DNA of 64,000 nucleotides from Lewinellaceae bacterium (GTDB lineage: Bacteria > Bacteroidota > Bacteroidia > Chitinophagales > Saprospiraceae): the NCBI GenBank assembly GCA_016712415.1, contig JADJRC010000014.1:1-64000 (forward strand), given 5' to 3'. Every line of letters starts with the position of its first letter. Position 1 is the first letter of the stretch. Position numbers and translations under genes: made by a program. Shown here one piece after another: positions 11,113 through 18,038 of the stretch. The notes beneath the pieces are model-generated. The model was not told where the DNA came from. It searched no databases and saw nothing but the letters and a program-made list of their open reading frames with translations.

Positions 11113-12448
11113 ATGGTTCGTGAAGAATATCGGGTTTTCTGAGGCGGTCAAAATTGGTTGAAAATAAAAGCGTGTTGCGTTTGGTTGCTTTACACCTAAA
11201 CAGTACACGCTATGACAGGAACCCAGAGTCCCTGGGTGCAATGATAGACGTTTGGCTGGAATTGCAGCGGTCCGTCGTCGGATTTTGGGACCTTTCCCTT
11301 TGCTACGACCCTGGCTGGGCGAGGCAACCTGAAACAAATGGCCCGCTGGTCTGGGCGCAACGAGGGAACGATTCATTGTTTGGTACGAATTGGAACTGAT
11401 TGATTTTCAACGTTCATTGATCGATAAGTTTGGTAGTGGTAGCTATTGTGTGTTTTTTGATCCCAGTTACGTTCCCAAAAGCGGCAAGCACAGGCCGGGA
11501 TTGAGTCGTTTTTGGTCGGGCCAGGCCGGGGCTGTCAAGCGTGGCATGGAAATCGGGGCTTTTGCGGTTGGAGATTTGGACCACCATACGGCTTTTCATT
11601 TGTCGGCTACGCTTAGTCCTTCGTCTGTGGAGAGTTGAAGGAACAAAGGCCGAACCTTGGAGTACTATGTTTCGCTGGTTACGGAACGCAAGGCCGACAT
11701 TGTTCATTTTGGCCGTTTCTGGCAGCAGACGGCGTTCGGAGTTTCCACTTTTGTCAATCCAGTCACTGATTTGGGCATTGAGGTGATCAGTTGCCTCAAA
11801 TCAAACACCGCACTACACTACCCGCCACCGCCAGTGGACAGGCAAAAGGAAAGGACGTCCGCGTGTCAAAGGCGATAAAATCCGCTGGTCAAAATATGGA
11901 CGAAGAACGCTTGCCGCTGTTTTGCCAAAATAGGAGAAGAAAGTCCGGACGGGCAAGGTGTGGGGTCCAAGTGCCTCAAACGCATCGTCAAACTTGTCTC
12001 GGTGGAGTATTTGAGAGCGGATGGTTCAGTCCAGAGCCACAAACTGTATTTCTGTACCGACACCGAAAAGACTGGACCTGGATTTTGGAGCGATATGCCC
12101 TGCGTTTCCAAATCGAGCTTTTCCATCTTCCGCGATGCCAAACAATTTGCCGGACTAACTCATTGCCAAAGCACCGACAAAACAAACTGGAAAACCACTT
12201 CAACCTCGCGCTGGGGGCAGTATCGGTAGCCAAAGCGGCCCACTGGTTGCCTATCGACAAAGAACAACAGGCCCTTTCTCTATGGCAAAACAAAAAAACG
12301 TACTACCACAATCTGGCCTTGGTTGAACGATTTTCGATCGCCTTGAATCTCAACCCCAACCGAAATTAAAAAAACAACCCTAAAATCAAAGAACTTTTAT
12401 TCTCAACGAGTTATGTCGATTTGGCCGCTTGATTTTTTCACGAACCAT
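11112..12448 (+). mobile_element. IS4-like insertion sequence, about 1.34 kb
   Basis: Terminal inverted repeats are visible: ATGGTTCGTGAA at the left end (from about 11113) and its complement TTCACGAACCAT at 12437-12448. Looser similarity extends inward (GGCGGTCAAA against GCGGCCAAA, GTTGAAAATAAAAG against GTTGAGAATAAAAG). The element encloses one decayed DDE transposase gene on the plus strand. A target duplication could not be fixed with confidence. The left end interrupts the UPF0175-like gene. Confidence 0.7.
11150..12369 (+). pseudogene. IS4-family DDE transposase, multiply frameshifted
   Basis: Pieces of a transposase typical of Bacteroidota IS4-like elements are spread over all three forward frames. 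An N-terminal HTH-like piece (NLKQMARWSGRNEGTIH) is followed by YCVFFDPSYVPKSGKH and RPGLSRFWSG (first catalytic Asp), then GMEIGAFAVGDLDHHTAFHL. The second Asp region (LAADG) and FVNPVTDLGIEVISCLKSN follow, and the last part has the glutamate region (RFQIE, then RDAKQFAGLTHCQ in another frame) with LENHFNLALGAVSVAKAAHW. At least five frame changes make it non-functional as read. Confidence 0.75.
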
Positions 12449-12552
12449 CGCATGGTACAACTGTGCTCATGTCGCTTTTTTTGACAAAAATACTGAAATT
12501 CCGGCAAGTAGAGTCCGCCGGTATTATTTGTGCCGGCAATTATTTGCAAATT

Positions 12553-12723
12553 TTACCGGTGGTTTTTAGCGGTTTTAGGTAAACGGTATTCTACCGGGAT
12601 CAAATCAAATACGACCTCGTCTTTTCGCCGCCGCTGGGCATAACTAAGCATTTTTGTCTGATTGACAGGCACTTCCCGAAACGCATTGGAATAAATCCGG
12701 TTCGGTTGCCAGTATCTTTTCAT
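12553..12723 (-). CDS. Small basic protein of unknown function
   Basis: A 56-residue protein starting MKRYWQPNRIYSNAFREVP and ending in a lysine/arginine-rich tail. I do not recognise it. Its start ATG overlaps the stop of the upstream 35-residue membrane peptide (ATGA), and that peptide overlaps another small ORF in the same way, so three tiny genes seem translationally coupled. The triple coupling is the main reason to believe it is coding; no domain or motif supports a function. Confidence 0.4.
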   Translation of the reverse strand: MKRYWQPNRIYSNAFREVPVNQTKMLSYAQRRRKDEVVFDLIPVEYRLPKTAKNHR

Positions 12724-12827
12724 TTTCCGGCACTTTCCGTACCCCGCTGCGCCACCAGGCGCAAATAAATCACCCCCATCCCAATCACCACCACCCAAAC
12801 CATCCACCAAAAAACAACAGGTCTCAT
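12720..12827 (-). CDS. 35-residue single-pass membrane peptide
   Basis: Starts MRPVVFWWMVWVVVIGMGVI, a single strongly hydrophobic helix with a tryptophan cluster, followed by a short basic/polar tail (YLRLVAQRGTESAGK). The start overlaps the stop of the upstream small ORF and the stop overlaps the start of the downstream one, both through ATGA. This could be a small membrane protein such as a type I toxin or a complex subunit, but nothing in the sequence selects between these. Confidence 0.45.
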   Translation of the reverse strand: MRPVVFWWMVWVVVIGMGVIYLRLVAQRGTESAGK

Positions 12828-13020
12828 ATCTCATTCGATTTTTTAAGGGTTAACGGAAATCGTTTCCAATAGTCTTCCAGCGTGTACACCAAAAGCAGGC
12901 TTTTTATGTTTTTCCAGGTCACGGCCAGAGAAGAAACCAGTATCTGTTCATAGTCCACTTTCGGGTATTGCTTCCTTCAGTGCTTATAGTATCGCGGCGC
13001 AATTGCTCATGGAGTTCCAT
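12824..13020 (-). pseudogene. Small unknown ORF (about 65 residues), one-base frameshift
   Basis: From ATG 13020 (MELHEQLRRDTISTEGSNTRK) the frame slips near 12960 and then continues VDYEQILVSSLAVTWKNIKS to TGA at 12824, overlapping the next start. Length is 197 bases, one short of 66 codons. The stretch coding TWKNIKSLLLVYTLED is the segment duplicated at 14561-14607 on the far side of the fic gene, where it reads LENIKNLLFVYTLD. No family is recognised. Confidence 0.35.
12876..12923 (+). repeat. Direct repeat copy 1 flanking fic
   Basis: A 48-base segment (TCCAGCGTGTAC to CCAGGTCACG) matches 14561-14607 in the same orientation at about 44 of 48 positions. The two copies enclose the fic gene and its upstream inverted repeats. 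Confidence 0.75.
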
Positions 13021-13295
13021 TTTTTTAAACTTCAATCTGCAAATATTAGATTCGAGTGCTTGTAGGTCAACCGGCGAAAAACCTAAATTTCCCGGATTAT
13101 TAATTTTTCACCGCAGTTTCGCCCGGACGAAAACACCGCTTTTTCAGGTCGTTAGCGTCAAGGTTTTCACACCGGATCAGCAGCGTTTCAATGTGACAGA
13201 AAGTGTTTCGCCCGCACCTTTCGCTTAAGCAACAGTTGCTCTCTGGTCGAACGATTTTGATCTGCCCGATAAATTGGAATAGACTTTTAGATTCA

Positions 13296-14404
13296 TCAGA
13301 ATCCACCTAATATCAACTCATAACTCGTACTCCTTCCCCCACCCGGCTCTTTTCGCAATACACCTTTCTCCATCAGATCCTGAATATCCCGTAGCGCCGT
13401 ATCTGCAGAACATCTGGCGATTTTCGCCCACTTTGAGGTATTGAGTTTACCCTCAAATCCGTCGAACAATTTATTGACCATCAGGCGCTGGCGATCGTTG
13501 AGGACGGTGGTTCGGTGCTGCTCCCAGAATTTGGCCTTGGCCAAAACCCGCGCCAATGTGTGTTCTGTAATCAATAAAGCACGGGTCAGGCAATCCAAAA
13601 ACCAGATCAGCCATTCTGTTATATCCAGGTTGCCTTTTTGCGTTTGCTCCAGGATTTCATAATATCGATTGCGCTCCAGTCGGATTTGCGCTGACATGCT
13701 GTAAAACCGCTGTGGGCTGCCATCGGCCCGCGACAACTGCATATCCGCGATGGCCCGGGCGATTCGGCCATTGCCGTCGTCGAAAGGGTGAATCGTCACA
13801 AACCACAAATGCGCGATGGCGGCTTTCAGCACCGGGTCCAGGTTGTCCTCCCGGTTGAACCACGCGATAAAGGCTTCCATTTCCTGGTCCAGCACGCCGG
13901 CTTCAGGCGCCTGAAAGTGCACCCGATGCCGGTCCAACCCGCCGGAAACCACCTGCATGGGCCCGGCGGAATCGTCGCGCCAGGCGCCCACCTTGATTTT
14001 GTACATGCCAGTTCGACCGGTTGGGAACAAAGCGGCATGCCAGTCGAACAACCGATCCTTTGTAAGCACATTTTCATGGTGTTGCGTGGCATCCATCATC
14101 ATTTCCACTGCGCCATCCACGTTTCGGTCGGAATGCGTCAGACCGGAAATATCCATGCCGAGGTGACGCGCGATGGAAGAGCGCACTTGTTCCGGATTCA
14201 AAAACGCTCCTTCGATTTCGGTAGTTTTCAGCACATCCTGCGTCAGGGTTTCCAACTGTGCTTCCTGCTGCAAAACGAAGCCTAACATTGACATTTTCCC
14301 GAAAATTTTCCCTGCAAATGCCGCACCGAGCCCAGTCGGGTCAGTAATTGTTCGTGACTCCATGTGAAATTCGGCCAGTCATGTAATTGGTGGATGTAGC
14401 GCAT
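13296..14404 (-). pseudogene. Fic-family protein (DUF4172-type N-terminus), N-terminal frameshift
   Basis: Fic proteins transfer AMP or related groups onto target proteins. The core motif HPFDDGNGRIAR (HPFx(D/E)GNGR) is intact. The helix before it contains TTEIEGAFLNPEQVRSS, which resembles an inhibitory (S/T)xxxE(G/N) helix, and the C-terminus has a winged-helix-like region (STSKWAKIARCS-type, ending KEPGGGRSTSYEL). The natural start appears to be ATG 14404, giving MRYIHQLHDWPNFTWSHEQL, the DUF4172 opening. One base is missing near 14300 (AAAATTTT context), so an uninterrupted frame only begins at 14363. Inverted repeats directly upstream may be its operators. The gene lies between two direct repeats. 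Confidence 0.85.
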
Positions 14405-14425
14405 TTGCCGCATATTTTGCGGTAA
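14405..14425. promoter_or_regulatory. Inverted repeat abutting fic start
   Basis: The arms CCGCA (14408-14412) and TGCGG (14418-14422), with matching TT/AA flanks, form a small palindrome directly before the inferred fic start at 14404. This is a candidate operator for the fic product's winged-helix domain. Confidence 0.45.
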
Positions 14426-14457
14426 ATATACGAATTATTCGTCGCAAGAAGATTTAT

Positions 14458-14476
14458 CCCCGCAATTTTTGCGGGG
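14458..14476. promoter_or_regulatory. Perfect 19-bp inverted repeat upstream of fic
   Basis: CCCCGCAA, TTT, TTGCGGGG is a perfect palindrome. Related half-sites occur nearby (TTCGTCGCAA at 14438-14447, TTCGCCGCAA at 14490-14499) and share the GCGGnnA core with the inverted repeat at 14405-14425. This suggests a multi-site operator region. Confidence 0.45.
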
Positions 14477-14560
14477 AATATGACAGATATTCGCCGCAAA
14501 TAAACGTCGGAAGTGTGGTAACCGAATTCTAATCAATCTGTATGTTTCGGTCGGATCGTG

Positions 14561-14607
14561 TCCAGCGTGTATACAAAAAGCAGGTTTTTTATGTTTTCCA
14601 GGTCACG
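14561..14607 (+). repeat. Direct repeat copy 2 flanking fic
   Basis: This is the partner of 12876-12923, same orientation. On the minus strand it codes for a fragment reading LENIKNLLFVYTLD before a stop at about 14540, a truncated second copy of the small ORF at 12824-13020. Confidence 0.75.
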
Positions 14608-14650
14608 ATCAAGGCAGAGAGCAATTGTCAGGGAAAGAGCAATGAAAACA

Positions 14651-14694
14651 AAGCCGCCGCAACCGTTTTTATATCAACGAGTTACGGCGGCTTA
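14651..14694 (-). terminator. Hairpin downstream of tRNA-Arg
   Basis: The arms AAGCCGCCG and CGGCGGCTT, about 25 bases apart, lie directly 3' of the minus-strand tRNA-Arg. The T-run is weak. It probably terminates the tRNA transcript. Confidence 0.5.
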
Positions 14695-14706
14695 AAATAA
14701 AAAAAG

Positions 14707-14778
14707 TAGTCCCGACGGGAATCGAACCCATATCTAATGTTTAGGAAACCTCCATTCTATCCGTTGAACTACGGGACC
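14707..14778 (-). tRNA. tRNA-Arg (CCU)
   Basis: Read on the minus strand this is a 72-base cloverleaf. Acceptor arms GGTCCCG/CGGGACT pair with one G-U, the D-arm stem is GTTC/GAAT, the anticodon loop TTCCTAA has anticodon CCT, and the T-arm is TGGG-TTCGATT-CCCG, with discriminator A. The anticodon stem carries one G-A mismatch (GAGGT against ACATT). No CCA is encoded. The accessory island begins just past its 3' end. Confidence 0.88.
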
Positions 14779-14829
14779 TTGATACATTGTTGGCATTGTT
14801 GGCAATGCCAGCCATGCCAAGCCGCAAAT

Positions 14830-15360
14830 TTAGCCCATTTTTTCTTTTCCACCACCGATCCCCCTGCCGCCGAGTTCAATAATCTGCAGATCGCCGATCG
14901 TGCCCCTGTCGAGGGTAAATCGGACGAGGGTTTTGACCTTGTGCCAGCCTTCGTTGCCGCAGGCGCCCGGATTGATGTGCAGGAAGCCCAGGGTCCGGTC
15001 GGGCATCACCTTCAGGATATGCGAATGGCCGCTGATGAACAGACCGTCTCTGGGCGGGTCGGCCTGCAGGATACTGCGCACGCGGGGGTTGTAGCGACCG
15101 GGATAGCCGCCGATATGGGTCATGAAAACCGGCACGCCGTCGCACTCAAAACGCAGATCGAGCGGCATCTCGGCCCGGATTTCCTTGCCATCTATGTTGC
15201 CGTACACGCCCCGCAGCGGCTTGAACGCCTTCAGCCGGTCCATTACCGCCACATTCCCGAAATCGCCGGCATGCCACACCTCGTCACATTCGGCGAAATA
15301 CTGGAATACCTTCTCGTCGAGAAAGGAATGGGTGTCGGAAAGCAAGCCTATTTTAGTCAT
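14830..15360 (-). CDS. YfcE/MJ0936-family metallophosphodiesterase
   Basis: A 176-residue calcineurin-like phosphoesterase. All metal-binding motifs of the family are visible: LLSDTHS (D-x-H), WHAGDFGN (GD), GNID (GN-D), THIGGYPG and SGHSHI (GHSH). Length equals the usual small bacterial YfcE-type phosphodiesterase, a cytoplasmic enzyme acting on phosphodiesters in vitro and of unclear natural substrate. It begins at ATG 15360, about 50 bases from the end of the LuxE-like gene, a gap filled by ATTCATC heptamers. The C-terminal tail is glycine-rich (GGRGIGGGKEKMG). Confidence 0.85.
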   Translation of the reverse strand: MTKIGLLSDTHSFLDEKVFQYFAECDEVWHAGDFGNVAVMDRLKAFKPLRGVYGNIDGKEIRAEMPLDLRFECDGVPVFMTHIGGYPGRYNPRVRSILQADPPRDGLFISGHSHILKVMPDRTLGFLHINPGACGNEGWHKVKTLVRFTLDRGTIGDLQIIELGGRGIGGGKEKMG

Positions 15361-15362
15361 TG

Positions 15363-15418
15363 TCGCAATTCATCATTCACCATTCCACCATTCATCATTC
15401 ATCATTACCTATTCCACC
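15363..15418. repeat. ATTCATC/ATTCACC heptanucleotide array
   Basis: About seven tandem copies of a 7-base unit (ATTCATC, ATTCACC, ATTCCACC variants) fill the space between the phosphodiesterase start and the LuxE-like stop. The same unit recurs at about 27078-27123, 57186-57255 and 57627-57676. Confidence 0.8.
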
Positions 15419-16404
15419 ATCAAATTACATCCCCGCATTTCCGCCACATCCAGCCTCCCCAGCACCTCGAAGCGGCCGTCGGCATATACCTTGCCCACAT
15501 CTTCGGTCTGGATAAAACAGCAGGTGTCGAGGTTGGCCAGGTCGATGGCATTGAGCACGCCGGTCCGCCCCGGTGCAACCGGACAAAAAGGGTCGTTAAC
15601 CTCGGTTGCGACCATGCGCAGGGTACCGGCGGGTGTAAAGATAGAACCGCCCGTCGCATATGCCTGGGAAAACAACTCGGTCATGCCGTATTCGGAGTGA
15701 ATGGCGGAGAGACGAAAGGCATCGCCGAGGGTCTGGTGCAGTTCGGCACGGGTCAGTTCGCGCCGCCGGCCTTTCATGCCGCCCGTCTCCATGACGACGA
15801 TGCCGGAGAGGTCCATCGGGCGCCGTTCGGCAAAATCAAGCAGGGCAAAACTGACCCCAAGCAACACTGTCGGGATTTGTTTGTTTTTACAATGGTGCAG
15901 CGCCGCTTGCAGGCGTTCCGGTTCGTGGAGAAAAAAGCCGCTTTCGGGGTAGCGCGACAGCCGGATAAAATGATCGGCCATGGCCACCAGCGACGAACCG
16001 CCGCGCTCCAGGTAGGAGGGCAGCAGCGCGAGGAAACACCAGTCCTGCGGATCGCCGTAGCGCTGCGCAAAGCCTTCGCGGGCGTTGGACAGGTAAAAAT
16101 CGAGGTCGCGCACGAGGTGCTGCGATGGCGTTTGTCCGGTCGTGGCGCTACTGGTAAAGGCGGTTTGAGGCTGCCAGTCGCCGCTTTGCACGGTATGCGT
16201 TTTAAAAAAGCGGATCGGCAGAAAAGGGATGGAAGCGGATTGTGTGATAGCCGGGACATCGCGGCCAAGCAATTCCAGGTATCGGGAAAAAACGGGGTTG
16301 CAGGCAGCCTGGTAGCGCAATATTGCAAGCGCCGCTGCGTCAAAGGTCTCCGCATTCAAATCCGCCAGCAGTGGCAATAAATCTGCCCGATCCGGTGTTT
16401 GCAT
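15409..16404 (-). CDS. LuxE-like acyl-protein synthetase family protein
   Basis: A protein of about 331 residues related to the acyl-protein synthetase/LuxE branch of adenylate-forming enzymes. The ATP-binding stretch is FTSSATTGQTPSQHLV (Ser/Thr/Gly-rich P-loop-like), followed by the GMKGRRRELTRAE segment and HSEYGMTELFSQAY, the (Y/F)GxTE motif common to the superfamily. ETGGMKG and RLDVAEMRG near the end resemble the C-terminal motifs. I chose ATG 16404 rather than GTG 16431 because it is the first ATG; neither has a clear ribosome site. The likely reaction is activation of a carboxylic acid, with the acceptor unknown. Confidence 0.7.
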   Translation of the reverse strand: MQTPDRADLLPLLADLNAETFDAAALAILRYQAACNPVFSRYLELLGRDVPAITQSASIPFLPIRFFKTHTVQSGDWQPQTAFTSSATTGQTPSQHLVRDLDFYLSNAREGFAQRYGDPQDWCFLALLPSYLERGGSSLVAMADHFIRLSRYPESGFFLHEPERLQAALHHCKNKQIPTVLLGVSFALLDFAERRPMDLSGIVVMETGGMKGRRRELTRAELHQTLGDAFRLSAIHSEYGMTELFSQAYATGGSIFTPAGTLRMVATEVNDPFCPVAPGRTGVLNAIDLANLDTCCFIQTEDVGKVYADGRFEVLGRLDVAEMRGCNLMVE

Positions 16405-16454
16405 GTCTGATTTTTTTGCAATTTTGGCCACAAATTACAACCTGAACTTTCGCT

Positions 16455-16958
16455 ATGAACAAATCCATCTATACCGGCGCAATTTTTCTGGCACTACTGG
16501 CGATTATCCTCGTGCCCCAGTGTGTGAAGCCGCCGGATTACCCCGATGAGCCGGTCATCGAGTTTACGAGCATTTCCAAAACGACGATGAAGCAGATCCC
16601 GCTGGGCCCCGACAGTGTGCTGATCTCTTTCGAGTTTACCGACGGCGACGGCGACCTCGGCTCGATCAACGACGAACCCAATATTTATATCCAGGATGGC
16701 CGCGACCAATTCAACCTGCCCGCCTACCAGTTGCCTTATATCCCGCCACAGGGAACCGGCAACGGCATCTCGGGCCTGATATCGATTGTCGTGCCGAGTT
16801 CATGCTGTATCTACAACGACCCCGGCGGTTTTTCGCTGGTATGCGAAGATGTGCCGATCGCCTTCGACACGCTCACCTATATTATATGGATAAAAGATCA
16901 GGCAGGTCACGAAAGCAACAAGATCGAGACGCCGCCGATCGGACTGATTTGCAAGTGA
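16455..16958 (+). CDS. Secreted or lipid-anchored hypothetical protein
   Basis: A 167-residue protein with a hydrophobic N-terminus (MNKSIYTGAIFLALLAIILV) followed by QCVKPPDYPDEP; the early Cys could be a lipoprotein site although the box is not canonical. The mature part has an acidic FTDGDGDLGS loop, found in many Bacteroidota lipoproteins, and ends with IKDQAGHESNKIETPPI. It is divergent from the LuxE-like gene and convergent with rsmD across the large repeat array. No enzymatic function is suggested. Confidence 0.6.
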   Translation: MNKSIYTGAIFLALLAIILVPQCVKPPDYPDEPVIEFTSISKTTMKQIPLGPDSVLISFEFTDGDGDLGSINDEPNIYIQDGRDQFNLPAYQLPYIPPQGTGNGISGLISIVVPSSCCIYNDPGGFSLVCEDVPIAFDTLTYIIWIKDQAGHESNKIETPPIGLICK

Positions 16959-16984
16959 CTTCTGTTCGCCGACCTGAGCGGCAT

Positions 16985-17450
16985 CGCAAGCCTGACAGGT
17001 TGTACAATCGACAGGGTTAACTGTTTTTCTGACAGGATTAACAGGATTGACAGGATTAGAGGGGTTAACTGGTTAACTGTTTTTCTGTTTTTCTGACAGG
17101 ATTAACAGGATTGACAGGATTAACAGGATTGACAGGATTAGAGGGGTTAACTGGTTAACTGGTTACCCTTTTCTGACAGGATTTTCGGCGGCGAAGCCGC
17201 CTCTTTTATCCTGTCAATCATGCATGTCAATCCTGTCAATCCTGTTAATCCTGTCAATCATGCATTCATGTCAATCCAATCCTGTCAATCCTGTTAATCC
17301 TGTCAATCATGCAATCCTGTCAATCATGCATTCATGTCAATCCTGTCAATCCTGTTAATCCTGTCAATCATGCATTCATGTCAATCCTGTTAATCCTGTC
17401 AATCATGCATTCATGTCAATCCTGTCAGAAAAATAGTTAATCCTGTCTGA
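16985..17450. repeat. Long palindromic array of 9-mers (ACAGGATTG/ACAGGATTA)
   Basis: The left arm (about 17030-17180) consists of GACAGGATT/AACAGGATT units alternating with GGGGTTAACTGGTTAACTG. The right arm (about 17207-17435) consists of the complementary TCCTGTCAATCCTGTTAA units interspersed with CATGCATTCATG. The centre carries a perfect GGCGGCGAAGCCGCC hairpin (17187-17201). It fills the 538 bases between two convergent genes and contains no gene. It could form a very long hairpin and end transcription from both sides. Confidence 0.9.
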
Positions 17451-17495
17451 AAATTTCAGTTCGCGTTAAAATGGAACCCGCCCCTTTAAATCTCC

Positions 17496-18038
17496 TCATT
17501 TAAAAAAACTAAAAATCGTTTTGCCGTAGTTCCGCACATCAACCAGGTGCGGGTGGTTGAGAAAATCGTGGTGTGGATTGTGCTCCATCACAAACATGCC
17601 GTCGGGCAGCAACAGGTCCTTCTCAAATATCTTGTCGGGAATGGTATCGATGGTCGGCAGGGTGTACGGCGGCCCGGCAAATATATAGTCGTATTGCTCC
17701 TTCGAAAATTCCATAAAGCGAAACACATCCATCTGGAATATCTTCAGGAAGGGCTCTATGCCCAACTCCTGCGCCGTTTTGCGCACGAAACGCACCGCCC
17801 CCGGAAACTTGTCCACATAGGTCACATCTTCGCAGCCGCGCGAAATGAATTCGTAACTATGGCTGCCGGTACCGCCGAACAGGTCGAGCACCTTCGACGC
17901 TTCAAAGTCGATCTGGTTGTTCAGGATGTTGAACAGCGCTTCCTTGGCGTGATCCATCGTCGGCCGGGTAGGCCAGCCGTCAGCCGGCGGATTGAAGCGC
18001 CGGCCCTTGAATTTTCCTCCTATTATTCTCATGGTCAA
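17496..18038 (-). CDS. rsmD: 16S rRNA guanine-N2 methyltransferase RsmD
   Basis: RsmD methylates G966 of 16S rRNA. The opening MRIIGGKFKGRRF is diagnostic, followed by RPTMDHAKEALFNIL and the SAM-binding motif VLDLFGGTGSHSYEF. The catalytic motif is normally (D/N)PPY; here it reads FAGPPYTLP, with Gly in the first position. The protein has 180 residues, the normal length (the frame opens two codons earlier at MTM). The start overlaps the stop of the DUF3822 gene by four bases, the pairing seen across Bacteroidota. Confidence 0.92.
   Translation of the reverse strand: MTMRIIGGKFKGRRFNPPADGWPTRPTMDHAKEALFNILNNQIDFEASKVLDLFGGTGSHSYEFISRGCEDVTYVDKFPGAVRFVRKTAQELGIEPFLKIFQMDVFRFMEFSKEQYDYIFAGPPYTLPTIDTIPDKIFEKDLLLPDGMFVMEHNPHHDFLNHPHLVDVRNYGKTIFSFFK

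Noticed and set aside
13100..13306. 68-residue ORF after fic
   Set aside because: No start context, no recognisable pattern and no coupling beyond a chance overlap with the fic end.
15363..15418. Possible CRISPR array (short repeats, cas6 in the window)
   Set aside because: The units are 7 bases long and tandem without unique spacers; the same holds for the other repeat blocks.
14737..16380. Long plus-strand ORF of 547 codons
   Set aside because: It is the antisense of the tRNA, phosphodiesterase and LuxE-like genes, which have clear family motifs; GC-rich codon bias keeps it open.
16985..17450. Replication origin or iteron array
   Set aside because: Units are arranged as facing arms, not direct iterons, and no dnaA or rep gene or DnaA boxes are near.
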